Made by a program: the position numbers and the translations under genes. Source: Hyphomicrobiaceae bacterium (lineage in GTDB: Bacteria; Pseudomonadota; Alphaproteobacteria; Rhizobiales; Methyloligellaceae). From it: DNA of 64,000 bases. The stretch is taken from contig JALCBY010000015.1 of NCBI GenBank assembly GCA_028066055.1, positions 26,380-90,379 of the forward strand, in the 5' to 3' direction. The notes beneath the pieces were generated by a model. The model ran no database searches. It worked only from the letters and a program-made list of their open reading frames with translations, and was not told the origin of the DNA. Shown here piece by piece: positions 26,209 to 34,655 of the stretch (positions are counted from its first letter, which is position 1; the number at the start of each line of letters is the position of its first letter).

Positions 26209-26936
26209 TCATTTCGAAAAGTATCCGCCCGCATTTAGTTTTTCTGCAAGCTGCCGTACGCCATCAGCGCCATCATTTTCGTGCAGCCAGTTTAATGTCC
26301 GACAGGCCACCATAGCATATATCGGGCGCTTACCCTGGCCCGCCACACGCCCCCACTCAGATATTGAGGCCGGCAAGTCACCCTCATCAGTTGTTGTAAC
26401 ACAGGATAACTCCCCGTTTGGCAGGATCTCGAGATAGCGTTCATCCTTCGAAACAATGACGGCGAGACCTTCGTCGAACCAAGCGGGTAGCGCGCCCCTC
26501 AAAAGCCCAACTTCGCCAATCCGCCCGTGCAATTCGATATGGGCCAATTCATGAGCGATGATCACAGTATCCCAGCCATCGGGCGAAACGTGAATGAACG
26601 TCGCGCCGTAGGCTCTTGCCTTGGCACCTCTGCCACCTAAACGACGGTCGCATTCAGATGAGCGACAGACCAAAAAACCGGTGCCGCGACTTGGCGAGTT
26701 TCATAGAAAGTGAGCAACCGGACTTCCGCTTCGCGGAGCATCCTACTGAATTCCTTTTGCTCAGATTCCGTTGTGTTTTCTTCTAGATAGACAGACTTGC
26801 CGATGCTGCGAAAACCATAGCACGAAGGGCATCCGTAAGCCGCTACAGCCGGAAGGAATGTTGAGATTGCGACCAAAGCAGTCAGAACAAGAAGGATCAA
26901 AGTAGCCACGCCAATCAGTGTCCATCTTTTGCTCAT
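26209..26936 (-). pseudogene. HExxH metallopeptidase (Peptidase_MA-like) interrupted by a frameshift
   Basis: Two reading frames on the minus strand belong to one gene. The first (26936 to 26637) gives an N-terminal membrane segment and YGCPSCYGF. The second (open from 26673 to 26209) gives IIAHELAHIELH and then PAWFDEGLAVIVS, the zinc site and third-ligand Glu of gluzincin peptidases. They join if one base is gained, or the ribosome slips back one, at a run of six A on the plus strand (26672-26677, six T in the coding strand): PVF then LVCRSSECD. The joined protein would be about 242 residues, membrane-anchored with an outer catalytic domain. The region has lower GC than its surroundings. 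Sequencing error, mutation or slippage are all possible. Confidence 0.7.
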
Positions 26937-27287
26937 GGCTGCGCATCCTGACGCTTAGTTTTCAATAGGCTATCGAGTTATCTGGTGTGGGAGATCGTGC
27001 TTGTTCGAAGCCTGAGAAACCAATGGCATACGAGACTTCGGGAGCACCAAGTTGCAGCTGGGCAAACTTCCCGCCCCGGAGAAAACCGATGCGATCCAGT
27101 TTGCTTTCAGCGAATAGCTGTGTCGGGATTGAAATCATATTGAGTGCTTCTTCAATCGGATCAAGCATTGCAGATGTATTGCAACGAGATCTGAAAACAT
27201 GCCGCCGGCTTTCTGGCCTTTGTCAAACTGGCCGCAACCCAACTTTGGCTGCGAGTTAATGAGTTCAGGGGCTGGCCAATGCGGCAG
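26937..27287. other. Intergenic stretch, 351 bases
   Basis: No gene can be supported. A 68-residue frame on the minus strand (27168-26962) and a 90-residue frame on the plus strand (26987-27259) overlap each other and both look like the short shadow frames often found in relics of mobile DNA. I see no terminal repeats or transposase motif. GC is lower here, as in the neighbouring frameshifted peptidase. Confidence 0.4.
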
Positions 27288-28148
27288 TTACCCTTTCGCC
27301 GCCGTTACGAATTCCCTCCAGCGGTCGCGGTCGATAAAGCCGTAATGTCCCGCCCCCTCCCATTCGTGCAGGGTGCTATGCGGCAATTCCTCGGCAAGAT
27401 AGCGGGGCATGTCGGGTGAGATGATGTCGTCAGCGGTACCGTAGAAAATGTCGGCCGGCTGCTTGACGGCCTTGGGATCGAACCCCCAGTGCCACAGCGC
27501 CTTTGTCATTTCGTAGACCCCCTCTTCCTCCTGTATGTAACCGAGATGGAAATTCTCCTCGAACATCGCCTCCTGTTCCGGCGTGCGGGTGAACGTCTGC
27601 GCGTCGTGAGGCAGATCATCTCCCGCCGAGGCAACATACGACGCCACGTCCTTCTCGATCTTCTCGGCCTCCATGCGCATGGCCCAGCGCAACAGCCGGT
27701 GATGGTTGCGCATGCGCACGATCATTTTCAGATCCTTCATGACCAGCATATCGGTGACGCCGGGGGCATCGAACGGCGCGACGGGTGAGGCGAGCGTCAC
27801 CTTGCGGACGCGTTCGGGCAGATGATACGCGATCGACAGCGCGTGCGGCCCGCCACCGGAATGCCCCGCCACGGTAAAAGTGTCGAGCTTGAGGTGATCG
27901 GCCAGTTGTTCCATGTCTGCCCCCCAGTCAACCATCTTACGGCCCGGTTTCGGCGACGATCCGCCTACACCCGGCTGATCGGCGCAGATCCAGCGCACGC
28001 CTAGGGAAGCGGTGAGCGCATCGTCGGAATTGCGGATGACGTGGGAATCGGAAAAGCCATGACTGAAGATGACCGGCGCACCTGCCGGATCGCCGAAACT
28101 GCCGTAGCTGAGCGTTCGCCCATCGGTGAGCGTCATGTCCTGGCTCAT
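27288..28148 (-). CDS. Alpha/beta-fold hydrolase
   Basis: This 286-residue hydrolase has FSHGFSDSH as the oxyanion region (about 28-36), GHSGGG (Ser near 97) and GAGHYGFID with the catalytic His near 270. Lid residues between 140 and 210 are rich in charged and aromatic groups. It belongs to the broad lipase/haloperoxidase-like group and is unrelated in detail to the tandem pair at 2.2-3.9 kb. It has no signal peptide. It lies 225 bases downstream of the chemoreceptor gene on the same strand, with a strong hairpin between. Confidence 0.8.
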   Translation of the reverse strand: MSQDMTLTDGRTLSYGSFGDPAGAPVIFSHGFSDSHVIRNSDDALTASLGVRWICADQPGVGGSSPKPGRKMVDWGADMEQLADHLKLDTFTVAGHSGGGPHALSIAYHLPERVRKVTLASPVAPFDAPGVTDMLVMKDLKMIVRMRNHHRLLRWAMRMEAEKIEKDVASYVASAGDDLPHDAQTFTRTPEQEAMFEENFHLGYIQEEEGVYEMTKALWHWGFDPKAVKQPADIFYGTADDIISPDMPRYLAEELPHSTLHEWEGAGHYGFIDRDRWREFVTAAKG

Positions 28149-28319
28149 ATTTATCTCTCCACAGCTATTGCCTTGGCGTGTTGGACGTCCAGGCGGGTGC
28201 GCAAGAGTTCGCTACCCGCTTGGGGTCGGACAGAGTGCCCACAAGGATGATGGGGCGCGGAAGGCTTAAACGTAAAGTCCGGATACACCCTGACGGATGA
28301 GCATGGTGGGATAACGGCA

Positions 28320-28348
28320 GCGGCCGCGCGCTATAAGCGCACGGCCGC
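28320..28348 (-). other. Strong hairpin between the chemoreceptor and hydrolase genes
   Basis: GCGGCCGCGCGCT (28320-28332) pairs with AGCGCACGGCCGC (28336-28348) across an ATA centre with one mismatch. It begins 25 bases after the chemoreceptor stop codon on the minus strand. No T-run follows on that strand, so it may be a transcript-stabilising hairpin or a Rho-dependent end rather than a classical terminator. Confidence 0.55.
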
Positions 28349-28373
28349 ATCACTTGCGAGACCTGGATAGAGC

Positions 28374-30686
28374 TTAGGCAGCGCGGACAGTATCCAGGAA
28401 CTTGGAAACCTCGGTCTTGAGATTTTCAGCCTGTTGCGAGAGTTCTCCGGCGGCACCGCTGATCTGCGTCGCGGCCGCACCCGTTTCTCCCGTGGCGCTG
28501 TTGACCTCTTCGATATTGGACGCAACTTCGCGGGTGCCCGCCGCGGCCTGCTCGACGTTGCGGGCGATTTCGGACGTTGCGGCGCCCTGCTCCTCAACCG
28601 CCGCGGCGATCCCGGCTGCGATCTTGTCCATCTCGTCGATGGTCTTGGTGATCTTCTCGATTGCGCCAACGGCGTTGCCGGTAGAGTCCTGGATTTCCGA
28701 AATTTGCGACGCAATCTGTTCCGTCGCTTTCGACGTTTGCGCGGCCAGATCCTTGACCTCCGACGCGACGACGGCAAATCCCTTGCCTGCTTCGCCCGCA
28801 CGGGCCGCCTCGATGGTGGCGTTGAGAGCAAGCAGGTTGGTCTGGTCCGCGATTTCGGTGATCATGTTCACGACCTCGCCGATCGCGTTGGTGGTCTCCA
28901 CCAGGCCGCGAATGCGTTCATCGGTCTGCTTGGCGCCTTCCACCGCGCGTGCCGCGACTTCGGACGATTGCGTCACCTGACGGCTGATCTCGGAAATCGA
29001 GCTGGAGAGTTCCTCGGCTGCCGAAGCAACGGTCTGTACGTTGGCGGAAGCCTCCTCCGAAGCCGAAGCGACCGCAGTGCTCTTGTTTTGGCTTTCGGTT
29101 GCCAGCGAAGACATCGATTCCGAGGACGCCTGCATTTCGGTTGCAGCCGACGCCACCGTCTCGACAATACCGCCGACGCTGGTTTCGAATTCGGAGGCCA
29201 TTTTTTCCATCATGGCCTTTTTCTCTTTTTCGGAGATTTCCTTGGCTTCTTCCTGCTCGGCCTCGAGACGCTTCATCTCGATGGCATTGTCCTTGAAGAC
29301 CTGCACGGTGGAGGCCATCTCGCCGATTTCATCCGTGCGGTCCTGTGCCGGAATTTCCGTTTCCAGATCACCGTCCGCCAATTTCTGCATGGCGTTCGTC
29401 ATGGAGGAGATAGGCGTCGCAAAGCTGCGGGCGATGAAAAAGCCGCAGAGCGCCACAAGTACCGCGCCGACGAGACCGGCCATCAGCATCAGCCGGGTCA
29501 TCATCGTCTGGGCGGCAAACGCTTCTGCTTCGTCGATTTCGGCGAGCAGCGCCCATTTGACGCCGAGAATGTCAACCGGCGTGAAAGCTGAAAGAACAGG
29601 GTTGCCGTTGTAATCGGTGATGATTTCGGAGCCCTTTTCTCCGGCAAGCGCCGCAGTTGCCGCCGTGGTCTCAACCTTGCCTTTTTCCGGATTGCGGAAT
29701 GACGCGACGACGGAGCGGTTCTTGGTATCGAGGTAGGAATCGGATCGCATGAGATTGTCAGGTCCGACCAGATAGGTCTCACCGGTCTCGCCGAGCCCTG
29801 CGCGTTCGCTCATCACTTCGGTAATGCGATCCAGCGGCATCTGGAAAATCAGCACGCCGATGGTCTTTCCGCCATCGAAGATCGGTGCGGCAATGAAACT
29901 CGCCGGAGCGTTGTAGGACGGCAGATATTGCTTGAAGTCGACAAAGGCGAATTCGCCAGGCGTCTTCAACTCGCGCGCCTTGCGGAAGGCTTCCGCGAAA
30001 TTGGTATTGGCGTAAGGGCCGTCGACCAGCGACGTGGTGTAATCCAGTTCCTTGAACACCGAATAGACGATATCGCCCGAGTTGGGATCGACGAGAAAGA
30101 TGTCGTAGTAGCCGAACTTGTCCAGGAAGCTCCGGATCGCCGGGTGATACTTGGCATGGGTGGTGTTGTAGCTTGACGCATCTGCAGCGCGGTCGAGTTT
30201 GTGCTTCTCACCGAGCGGGTTCTCATTGGCCTGGATATAGGCGTATTGCAGCGCAATCGAATCCTTATCGAGCTGTGAGAAAATCTTGTCGACGCCCGGA
30301 TTGGATCCCGAATTCTGCTTTGCAAACTCGGGCGCGAACTGGCCGGTGTAATAGGTTTTGAGTTCCTTGGCCATTTGGGCGACTTGTTCGTCGGAGAGGT
30401 CGTTTTCCGCGCGATACGAGTTAGCGGCCGCGGAAAACTCCTTCATCGCGTCGATGACCATCGTGTCTTCCGACAGGGTCAGAACCTGGTCGCGAATGGT
30501 GTTGAAATATCTCTCGATGCCGCTTTTCTTGATTTCCTTTACGGCGGTGAGTTTCTGAAAGGCCTGCGATTCGATTTCCGCGCCGCTCTTTATCAGCGAG
30601 ATGAGACCGATGATTGTGAACGGCACAAGACCTACCAACAGAAATGCTGCGATAAGCTTTGGCTTCATCTTCATTGCAAGTTTCAT
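28374..30686 (-). CDS. Methyl-accepting chemotaxis protein
   Basis: The product is 770 residues from ATG 30686. It has an N-terminal membrane helix (about 10-32), a large periplasmic sensor of the dCache type (about 35-395, with [15 protein letters not shown]), a second helix (about 398-420), a HAMP domain ([24 protein letters not shown]) and a cytoplasmic signalling domain with the hairpin tip [24 protein letters not shown]. The ligand is unknown. There is no C-terminal CheR/CheB pentapeptide and no che genes nearby, so it acts on a distant chemotaxis cluster. ATG 30686 has GGGG six bases upstream and is preferred over GTG 30698. Confidence 0.93.
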   Translation of the reverse strand: MKLAMKMKPKLIAAFLLVGLVPFTIIGLISLIKSGAEIESQAFQKLTAVKEIKKSGIERYFNTIRDQVLTLSEDTMVIDAMKEFSAAANSYRAENDLSDEQVAQMAKELKTYYTGQFAPEFAKQNSGSNPGVDKIFSQLDKDSIALQYAYIQANENPLGEKHKLDRAADASSYNTTHAKYHPAIRSFLDKFGYYDIFLVDPNSGDIVYSVFKELDYTTSLVDGPYANTNFAEAFRKARELKTPGEFAFVDFKQYLPSYNAPASFIAAPIFDGGKTIGVLIFQMPLDRITEVMSERAGLGETGETYLVGPDNLMRSDSYLDTKNRSVVASFRNPEKGKVETTAATAALAGEKGSEIITDYNGNPVLSAFTPVDILGVKWALLAEIDEAEAFAAQTMMTRLMLMAGLVGAVLVALCGFFIARSFATPISSMTNAMQKLADGDLETEIPAQDRTDEIGEMASTVQVFKDNAIEMKRLEAEQEEAKEISEKEKKAMMEKMASEFETSVGGIVETVASAATEMQASSESMSSLATESQNKSTAVASASEEASANVQTVASAAEELSSSISEISRQVTQSSEVAARAVEGAKQTDERIRGLVETTNAIGEVVNMITEIADQTNLLALNATIEAARAGEAGKGFAVVASEVKDLAAQTSKATEQIASQISEIQDSTGNAVGAIEKITKTIDEMDKIAAGIAAAVEEQGAATSEIARNVEQAAAGTREVASNIEEVNSATGETGAAATQISGAAGELSQQAENLKTEVSKFLDTVRAA

Positions 30687-31047
30687 CTTGATCCCCACTC
30701 CGCGAATTAGCGATATGCTTTACCAATATTCGACACCCGCCCCAGCCTGAAAAAAGGTTGCGCGAGTCGCGTAATATTTAGGCACCCTGTGGTTGCTGAA
30801 GTCTTAATCACGCACGTGGAGCGTGCATTTTGCGCGGGGAAACTTCCGATCTCAGATCAAAATTACGGCGTATGGAGATCGTTTACGGATGTCTTATCCG
30901 ATTTTTACAGCTTGTAAGCAATAGATGGGCTGAATTGGGAAAAGAATGACTGGTTTCGATGGGTCAATACTTCAGGCCGTGGATCGACATGCGCAAAGCG
31001 CGCACGCGACTTTCGACCGCGCCGGCCGTGAACTGGTTGGTCCCGTT
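30687..31047. other. Intergenic stretch, 361 bases, upstream of the chemoreceptor
   Basis: No gene can be supported in it. It should hold the chemoreceptor promoter on the minus strand. AT-rich patches lie around 30770-30790 and 30850-30910; I could not assign a sigma factor or operator with any confidence. Confidence 0.4.
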
Positions 31048-31440
31048 CTATTGCCGCGTCAGGGTAACGGTCGCAGAACCCTTGGAACTGGTGGCCTTGA
31101 TGTGCTGCTTTCTGCCATTCACACTGATGCTGACATCTCCCGCAACGTCGTGCTGTTCGCTGTACAGCCGCCCGGTGTACCGGGTGTTGCTCAGTTTCAC
31201 GACGCGGCCCGATGTCTGGAATGTTCCGTGCGCATGTGCGCAGGACACATGCACGACAAAGGTCCGTCCACTGCCTTCCTCGTAGCGAATGCGGCAACGG
31301 ATTCGCTCCGCCTTTCCCGATGTCAGTTTGACCAGTCCATTGCCGCGCCAAGCGCCGGTGATTGACGCAGCTCCCGCCGTGTCGATGGTCAATGCCATGC
31401 CCAGCAACACTGCAAATACACTCGAAAGAAGATAACGCAT
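31048..31440 (-). CDS. Secreted protein of unknown function (130 residues)
   Basis: The product begins MRYLLSSVFAVLLGMALTID with a signal peptide ending about AGAA-S. The mature part starts ITGAWRGNGLVKLTSGKAERIRC and has a repeated beta-strand look (YTGRLYSEQHDVAGDVSISV), suggesting a small beta-barrel. Two cysteines, CRIRYEE and CAHAHG, may form a disulfide. A similar pattern occurs in unassigned proteins of Hyphomicrobiales, but I have no functional assignment. Confidence 0.6.
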   Translation of the reverse strand: MRYLLSSVFAVLLGMALTIDTAGAASITGAWRGNGLVKLTSGKAERIRCRIRYEEGSGRTFVVHVSCAHAHGTFQTSGRVVKLSNTRYTGRLYSEQHDVAGDVSISVNGRKQHIKATSSKGSATVTLTRQ

Positions 31441-31706
31441 CTGTTTACACCCCCGCATCATGGGAGCCTGATTCGCCGATCGATAGCAAGGGAAGGTCAG
31501 GTGGTCGGGTGCTTTTTTGCGTCGATGGTGATCCTGGGGCAACACTCATCGGCCGATGTCGGACGCTTGCCGGGCGGGATGTGAAGCGGGCGGCGGGCAA
31601 GATATGAAGCAGGCAGCGGGAGCGGTTCGTCGGGTGAGGAGTCCCGGCTTTCGAAAACGCGCTCCTCAGGCCCATGTCCCGCGCCGCCCTCCGCCGCCAC
31701 GCCGGG

Positions 31707-32060
31707 TCAGCGCGGGAACAGTTCCTCGACCGTTGAGGTCGAGTGCCCTTTCCGTTCCCGGAGACTCTGCTTGAGCGAATCGTTCCATGAACGAAGGGGT
31801 TGCCGCAGCCGGAGGAGGAGTTCGGATGCCGACTCTAAGTTATGCTCGCCTTGCTGAAGTTCGCTCAGGACGGCGCACAACGTCTCGTGAAATTGCGGCG
31901 GAACGGCAATGTCAAGCTGAGTGCCGGCCTCGTCGATGATCCGGGCGAAATTCAGGAGTCGCTCGGCAAATTGATCGAGGCTGTCGCGGAGTGCCTGATC
32001 GGCGGGATCGTCAGCGCTGCCTGGGTTGTCATCGTGCTTTAAACTGGTTTTCGCATTCAT
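31707..32060 (-). CDS. Helical hypothetical protein, 117 residues
   Basis: From ATG 32060 (GAGGAGGG about eleven bases upstream) the product is acidic at its N-terminus and almost wholly helical by composition, with heptad-like leucines (DQFAERLLNFARIIDE, ELQQGEHNLESASELLLRLRQ). It is cytoplasmic and has no cysteine-rich or catalytic motif. Family and function are unknown. Confidence 0.5.
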   Translation of the reverse strand: MNAKTSLKHDDNPGSADDPADQALRDSLDQFAERLLNFARIIDEAGTQLDIAVPPQFHETLCAVLSELQQGEHNLESASELLLRLRQPLRSWNDSLKQSLRERKGHSTSTVEELFPR

Positions 32061-32464
32061 CACCGTCTGGTCCCTCCTCGTTCCCGAAGGATCTGGCCCC
32101 GGAGAGAACCCTGCCTGCGCCTGCCGACCGGTTTTATGTTTCCGTTTCTCGTGCCTTGGATTGCCCCCGGAGTATCGACCCTGGTGACGTAATAAATCTT
32201 GATTCATTAGTAGAAAAAAATGTTAAAGATAAGTTATTATTCCAGTCAAATGTACGTAGTGATTGAATTTATTGTAATTATACATATAATGTTGTTGTGC
32301 ACCATTTCAGTATACAATTTCTAAGGCGGCAAAATAGCACTTCATTATGCTCTATGTAGAATTGACCGGAAATCCGGCAATTCTCTACACGCCTGCATAA
32401 CGTCCGGAGGCAGTTCACTTGATCCTGATTATCGACCCGGTAAACAAGGCAGCGCGCAACTGAC
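32061..32464. other. AT-rich intergenic stretch with an imperfect inverted repeat
   Basis: The centre (about 32190-32320) is strikingly AT-rich against the surrounding DNA. At 32355-32389 an imperfect inverted repeat pairs TGTAGAATTGACCGG with CCGGCAATTCTCTACA around AAAT, allowing a small bulge. It ends 75 bases before the MerR-type gene and could be its operator. I see no gene in this stretch. Confidence 0.5.
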
Positions 32465-33355
32465 ATGCTTTTGCCTTGTTACGGATTGCGGGACGTCGTG
32501 GCAATCACGGGATTGTCGAAGCAGGCATTGTATGCATGGGAACGCCGCTACAATGTGGTTTCGCCAAGGCGCAATGCCCAGGGCGTCCGGTCCTACTCGG
32601 AAAACGAGGTTCATCGCCTGCAGCTTCTGCGCCAGGGAGTGGACAAGGGCCATCGCATCGGCACGCTTGCGGGGCTTGGGCTGAACGAGTTGAAAGAGGT
32701 TGTCAGGAGCCGGGTTGACGCATCACATGCGATCGTCGCCGAACTTGCCGAGGCCGTGGATCGACTGGACTTCCCCCTGATCGAACAAAAGCTGCCATTT
32801 CATTTTTCGACATTCGGTCCGGGGCGGTTCACGCGGGATCTCGTTTTGCCGGTGATGAGCGAGATCGGCAAAAGGGTCGAAGCGGGAAGCACCTCCATTC
32901 CCGGTGAACGTTTCTTCTCAACGATGATACGCATGTTTCTTGGACAGGCGCTGCACCTGACCGCCGGCCAGCTGTCTGCGCCGCGTATTCTTTTTGCCAC
33001 GCCTGAAGGCGAACTCCACGACCTGGCGCTGCTCGCCGCGGCTGTGTCGGCGCAACAACTGGGCTGTAGAGCCGTTTGCCTTGGAACACAGCTGGCACCG
33101 GACGCTCTGGCTCTGGCCTGCGCGAAAACCGATGTGGCCGTACTGTGCCTGTCGATCTCCAGCCTGCCCCGCGATCTGGTGATAGGCGCCTGCCGCGACA
33201 TCCGGCTCGCGATCCCTCCGCGGACCAGGCTGTGGGTGGGAGGACAGGCGGTGCGGGATCTCCGCCAAAGCGATGTGCCGGGCACCCGCATCTATGACGA
33301 CATCGACGATTTTGATGATGCAATCCGCAGAATTCGCGTCAGCATGACGCTTTGA
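32465..33355 (+). CDS. MerR-family regulator with a B12-binding-like C-terminal domain
   Basis: The 296-residue protein has an N-terminal MerR helix-turn-helix (GLRDVVAITGLSKQALYAWERRYNVV, with SYSENEVHRLQLL), a helical four-bundle region (about 80-175) and a Rossmann-like C-terminal domain (about 178-290, starting APRILFATPEGELHDLALL). This is the layout of light- or B12-responsive CarH/LitR repressors. The HDLALL motif keeps the histidine expected in the DxHxxG-type corrin loop in a changed form, and the helical domain has GERFF where CarH has Glu-His, so the upper histidine ligand seems absent. Cobalamin binding is therefore uncertain; it may bind another ligand or sense no ligand. Its own promoter is probably the AT-rich stretch before it. 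Confidence 0.8.
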   Translation: MLLPCYGLRDVVAITGLSKQALYAWERRYNVVSPRRNAQGVRSYSENEVHRLQLLRQGVDKGHRIGTLAGLGLNELKEVVRSRVDASHAIVAELAEAVDRLDFPLIEQKLPFHFSTFGPGRFTRDLVLPVMSEIGKRVEAGSTSIPGERFFSTMIRMFLGQALHLTAGQLSAPRILFATPEGELHDLALLAAAVSAQQLGCRAVCLGTQLAPDALALACAKTDVAVLCLSISSLPRDLVIGACRDIRLAIPPRTRLWVGGQAVRDLRQSDVPGTRIYDDIDDFDDAIRRIRVSMTL

Positions 33356-33416
33356 GCAGCCGGCTGCATTTTTGCCGTTGAACGTGAGGCGCGTGGGGTG
33401 CGGCAGAAGTGGCGGT

Positions 33417-34502
33417 TCAGGCTGCGGTGTTTTCAGCCAGGGGTTGGCTGTCTTCGATCTGGCCGGTGTCGCCGTCTTCCGGCTCGGGCATCACCCGGTT
33501 GCGGCCGGCATCCTTGGCCGCATAAAGCTGCTCGTCCGCACGGTCGATCAGGGATTCCAGCAATTCACCGGGTTGAAGTTCCGCCACCCCGATGGATACG
33601 GTCACAAATCCCAGGGTTTCGCCGGATGTCCGATTGACAAGCTCCCTGCCCGCCAGCGTTTCACGGATGCGGTCGGCCACCGTCACGCCAACCTGAATGT
33701 CCGCGCCGGGCATGATAACGGCGAATTCCTCGCCACCGTACCGGGCCACCAGATCGCCGTCCCTGACGCTGTGGTGGAACACGTTGGCGACGAACCGCAA
33801 AGCAGAGTCGCCTGCGCGGTGTCCATGTCTGTCGTTGAAGGCCTTGAAGTGATCGACATCGACCATGCAGAGGGACAAGGGTGCCCCCGTCTCCTCCGCG
33901 ATCGATATTTCACCTGCAAGGGTTTCGTCGAACAGCTTGCGGTTCGCCACGCCTGTGAGCGAATCCGTTTGGGCTTCAAGTTTGATCTTGTTGAGCGTCT
34001 TCTGAAGTTGTTCGATCTGTTCCACGGATGCCGTCAGTTTCGACTCCATGGACCTGGATTTCTGAGCCATCTGGCGCGTCGCCCGCAACAGGGAAACGAT
34101 CGCCGCACGCACCTTCTTCTCGTCCGTATAGTCCGCCAGGTCGGTTTCCGCGCACTCGACGGAATCGCCGAAACTTCGCGCCGATGAAACCGCTTCCTGT
34201 ACGATTCCCAACGCCCTGTGGACTTCCTCGCCCAGCTTGTCCCCCATGCCGCCATACTCATTGACGGCGGAGGTATCGCTCAGATGCAGTTCGAACAGAA
34301 AATCGAGTTCGGAGGGTGCGGGCTGCGGGTTGCGTTTGAGCAGTTCGGCAAATGCGTTAGCCAGAGCGCGGTTGGATCCTTCGACATATTCGTAAAACAA
34401 CTGGAAGTAACGCGGCACGAGCAGAGCTTTCGCTTCGGCCATAAGTTCCACCGCCTTCAGGAAGAGACGTTTCGCAGTGCCGTGGTCGGTTACTTTCGAC
34501 AT
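33417..34502 (-). CDS. Diguanylate cyclase (GGDEF domain)
   Basis: The 361-residue protein has an N-terminal helical domain (1-170, with a coiled coil around 145-175 in MESKLTASVEQIEQLQKTLN) and a C-terminal GGDEF domain with the active site YGGEEF (GGEEF at 256-260). The inhibitory RxxD site is present (RDGD, 247-250), five residues before the active site. It should make c-di-GMP and be feedback inhibited. The N-terminal input domain is not a recognised PAS or GAF domain. It is convergent with the MerR/B12-type gene. Confidence 0.9.
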   Translation of the reverse strand: MSKVTDHGTAKRLFLKAVELMAEAKALLVPRYFQLFYEYVEGSNRALANAFAELLKRNPQPAPSELDFLFELHLSDTSAVNEYGGMGDKLGEEVHRALGIVQEAVSSARSFGDSVECAETDLADYTDEKKVRAAIVSLLRATRQMAQKSRSMESKLTASVEQIEQLQKTLNKIKLEAQTDSLTGVANRKLFDETLAGEISIAEETGAPLSLCMVDVDHFKAFNDRHGHRAGDSALRFVANVFHHSVRDGDLVARYGGEEFAVIMPGADIQVGVTVADRIRETLAGRELVNRTSGETLGFVTVSIGVAELQPGELLESLIDRADEQLYAAKDAGRNRVMPEPEDGDTGQIEDSQPLAENTAA

Positions 34503-34655
34503 TTGAATGGCTTGGCCCCGAATTCTTCCGCGCGCGCAGAATCACTTCTCAACTATTGCGTGCGCTGAAGCCAAAGCTGGCACAGAGGCCTTGTGGAGTG
34601 GTTAACGCCGGGATCACGAATTGTCGATAACCGGAAGCGACGGCGTCGTGGCCTG

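Noticed and set aside
26962..27259. Two overlapping short frames that faintly resemble shadow frames of mobile elements
   Set aside because: There is no transposase motif, no inverted ends and no target duplication. I cannot support an insertion sequence.
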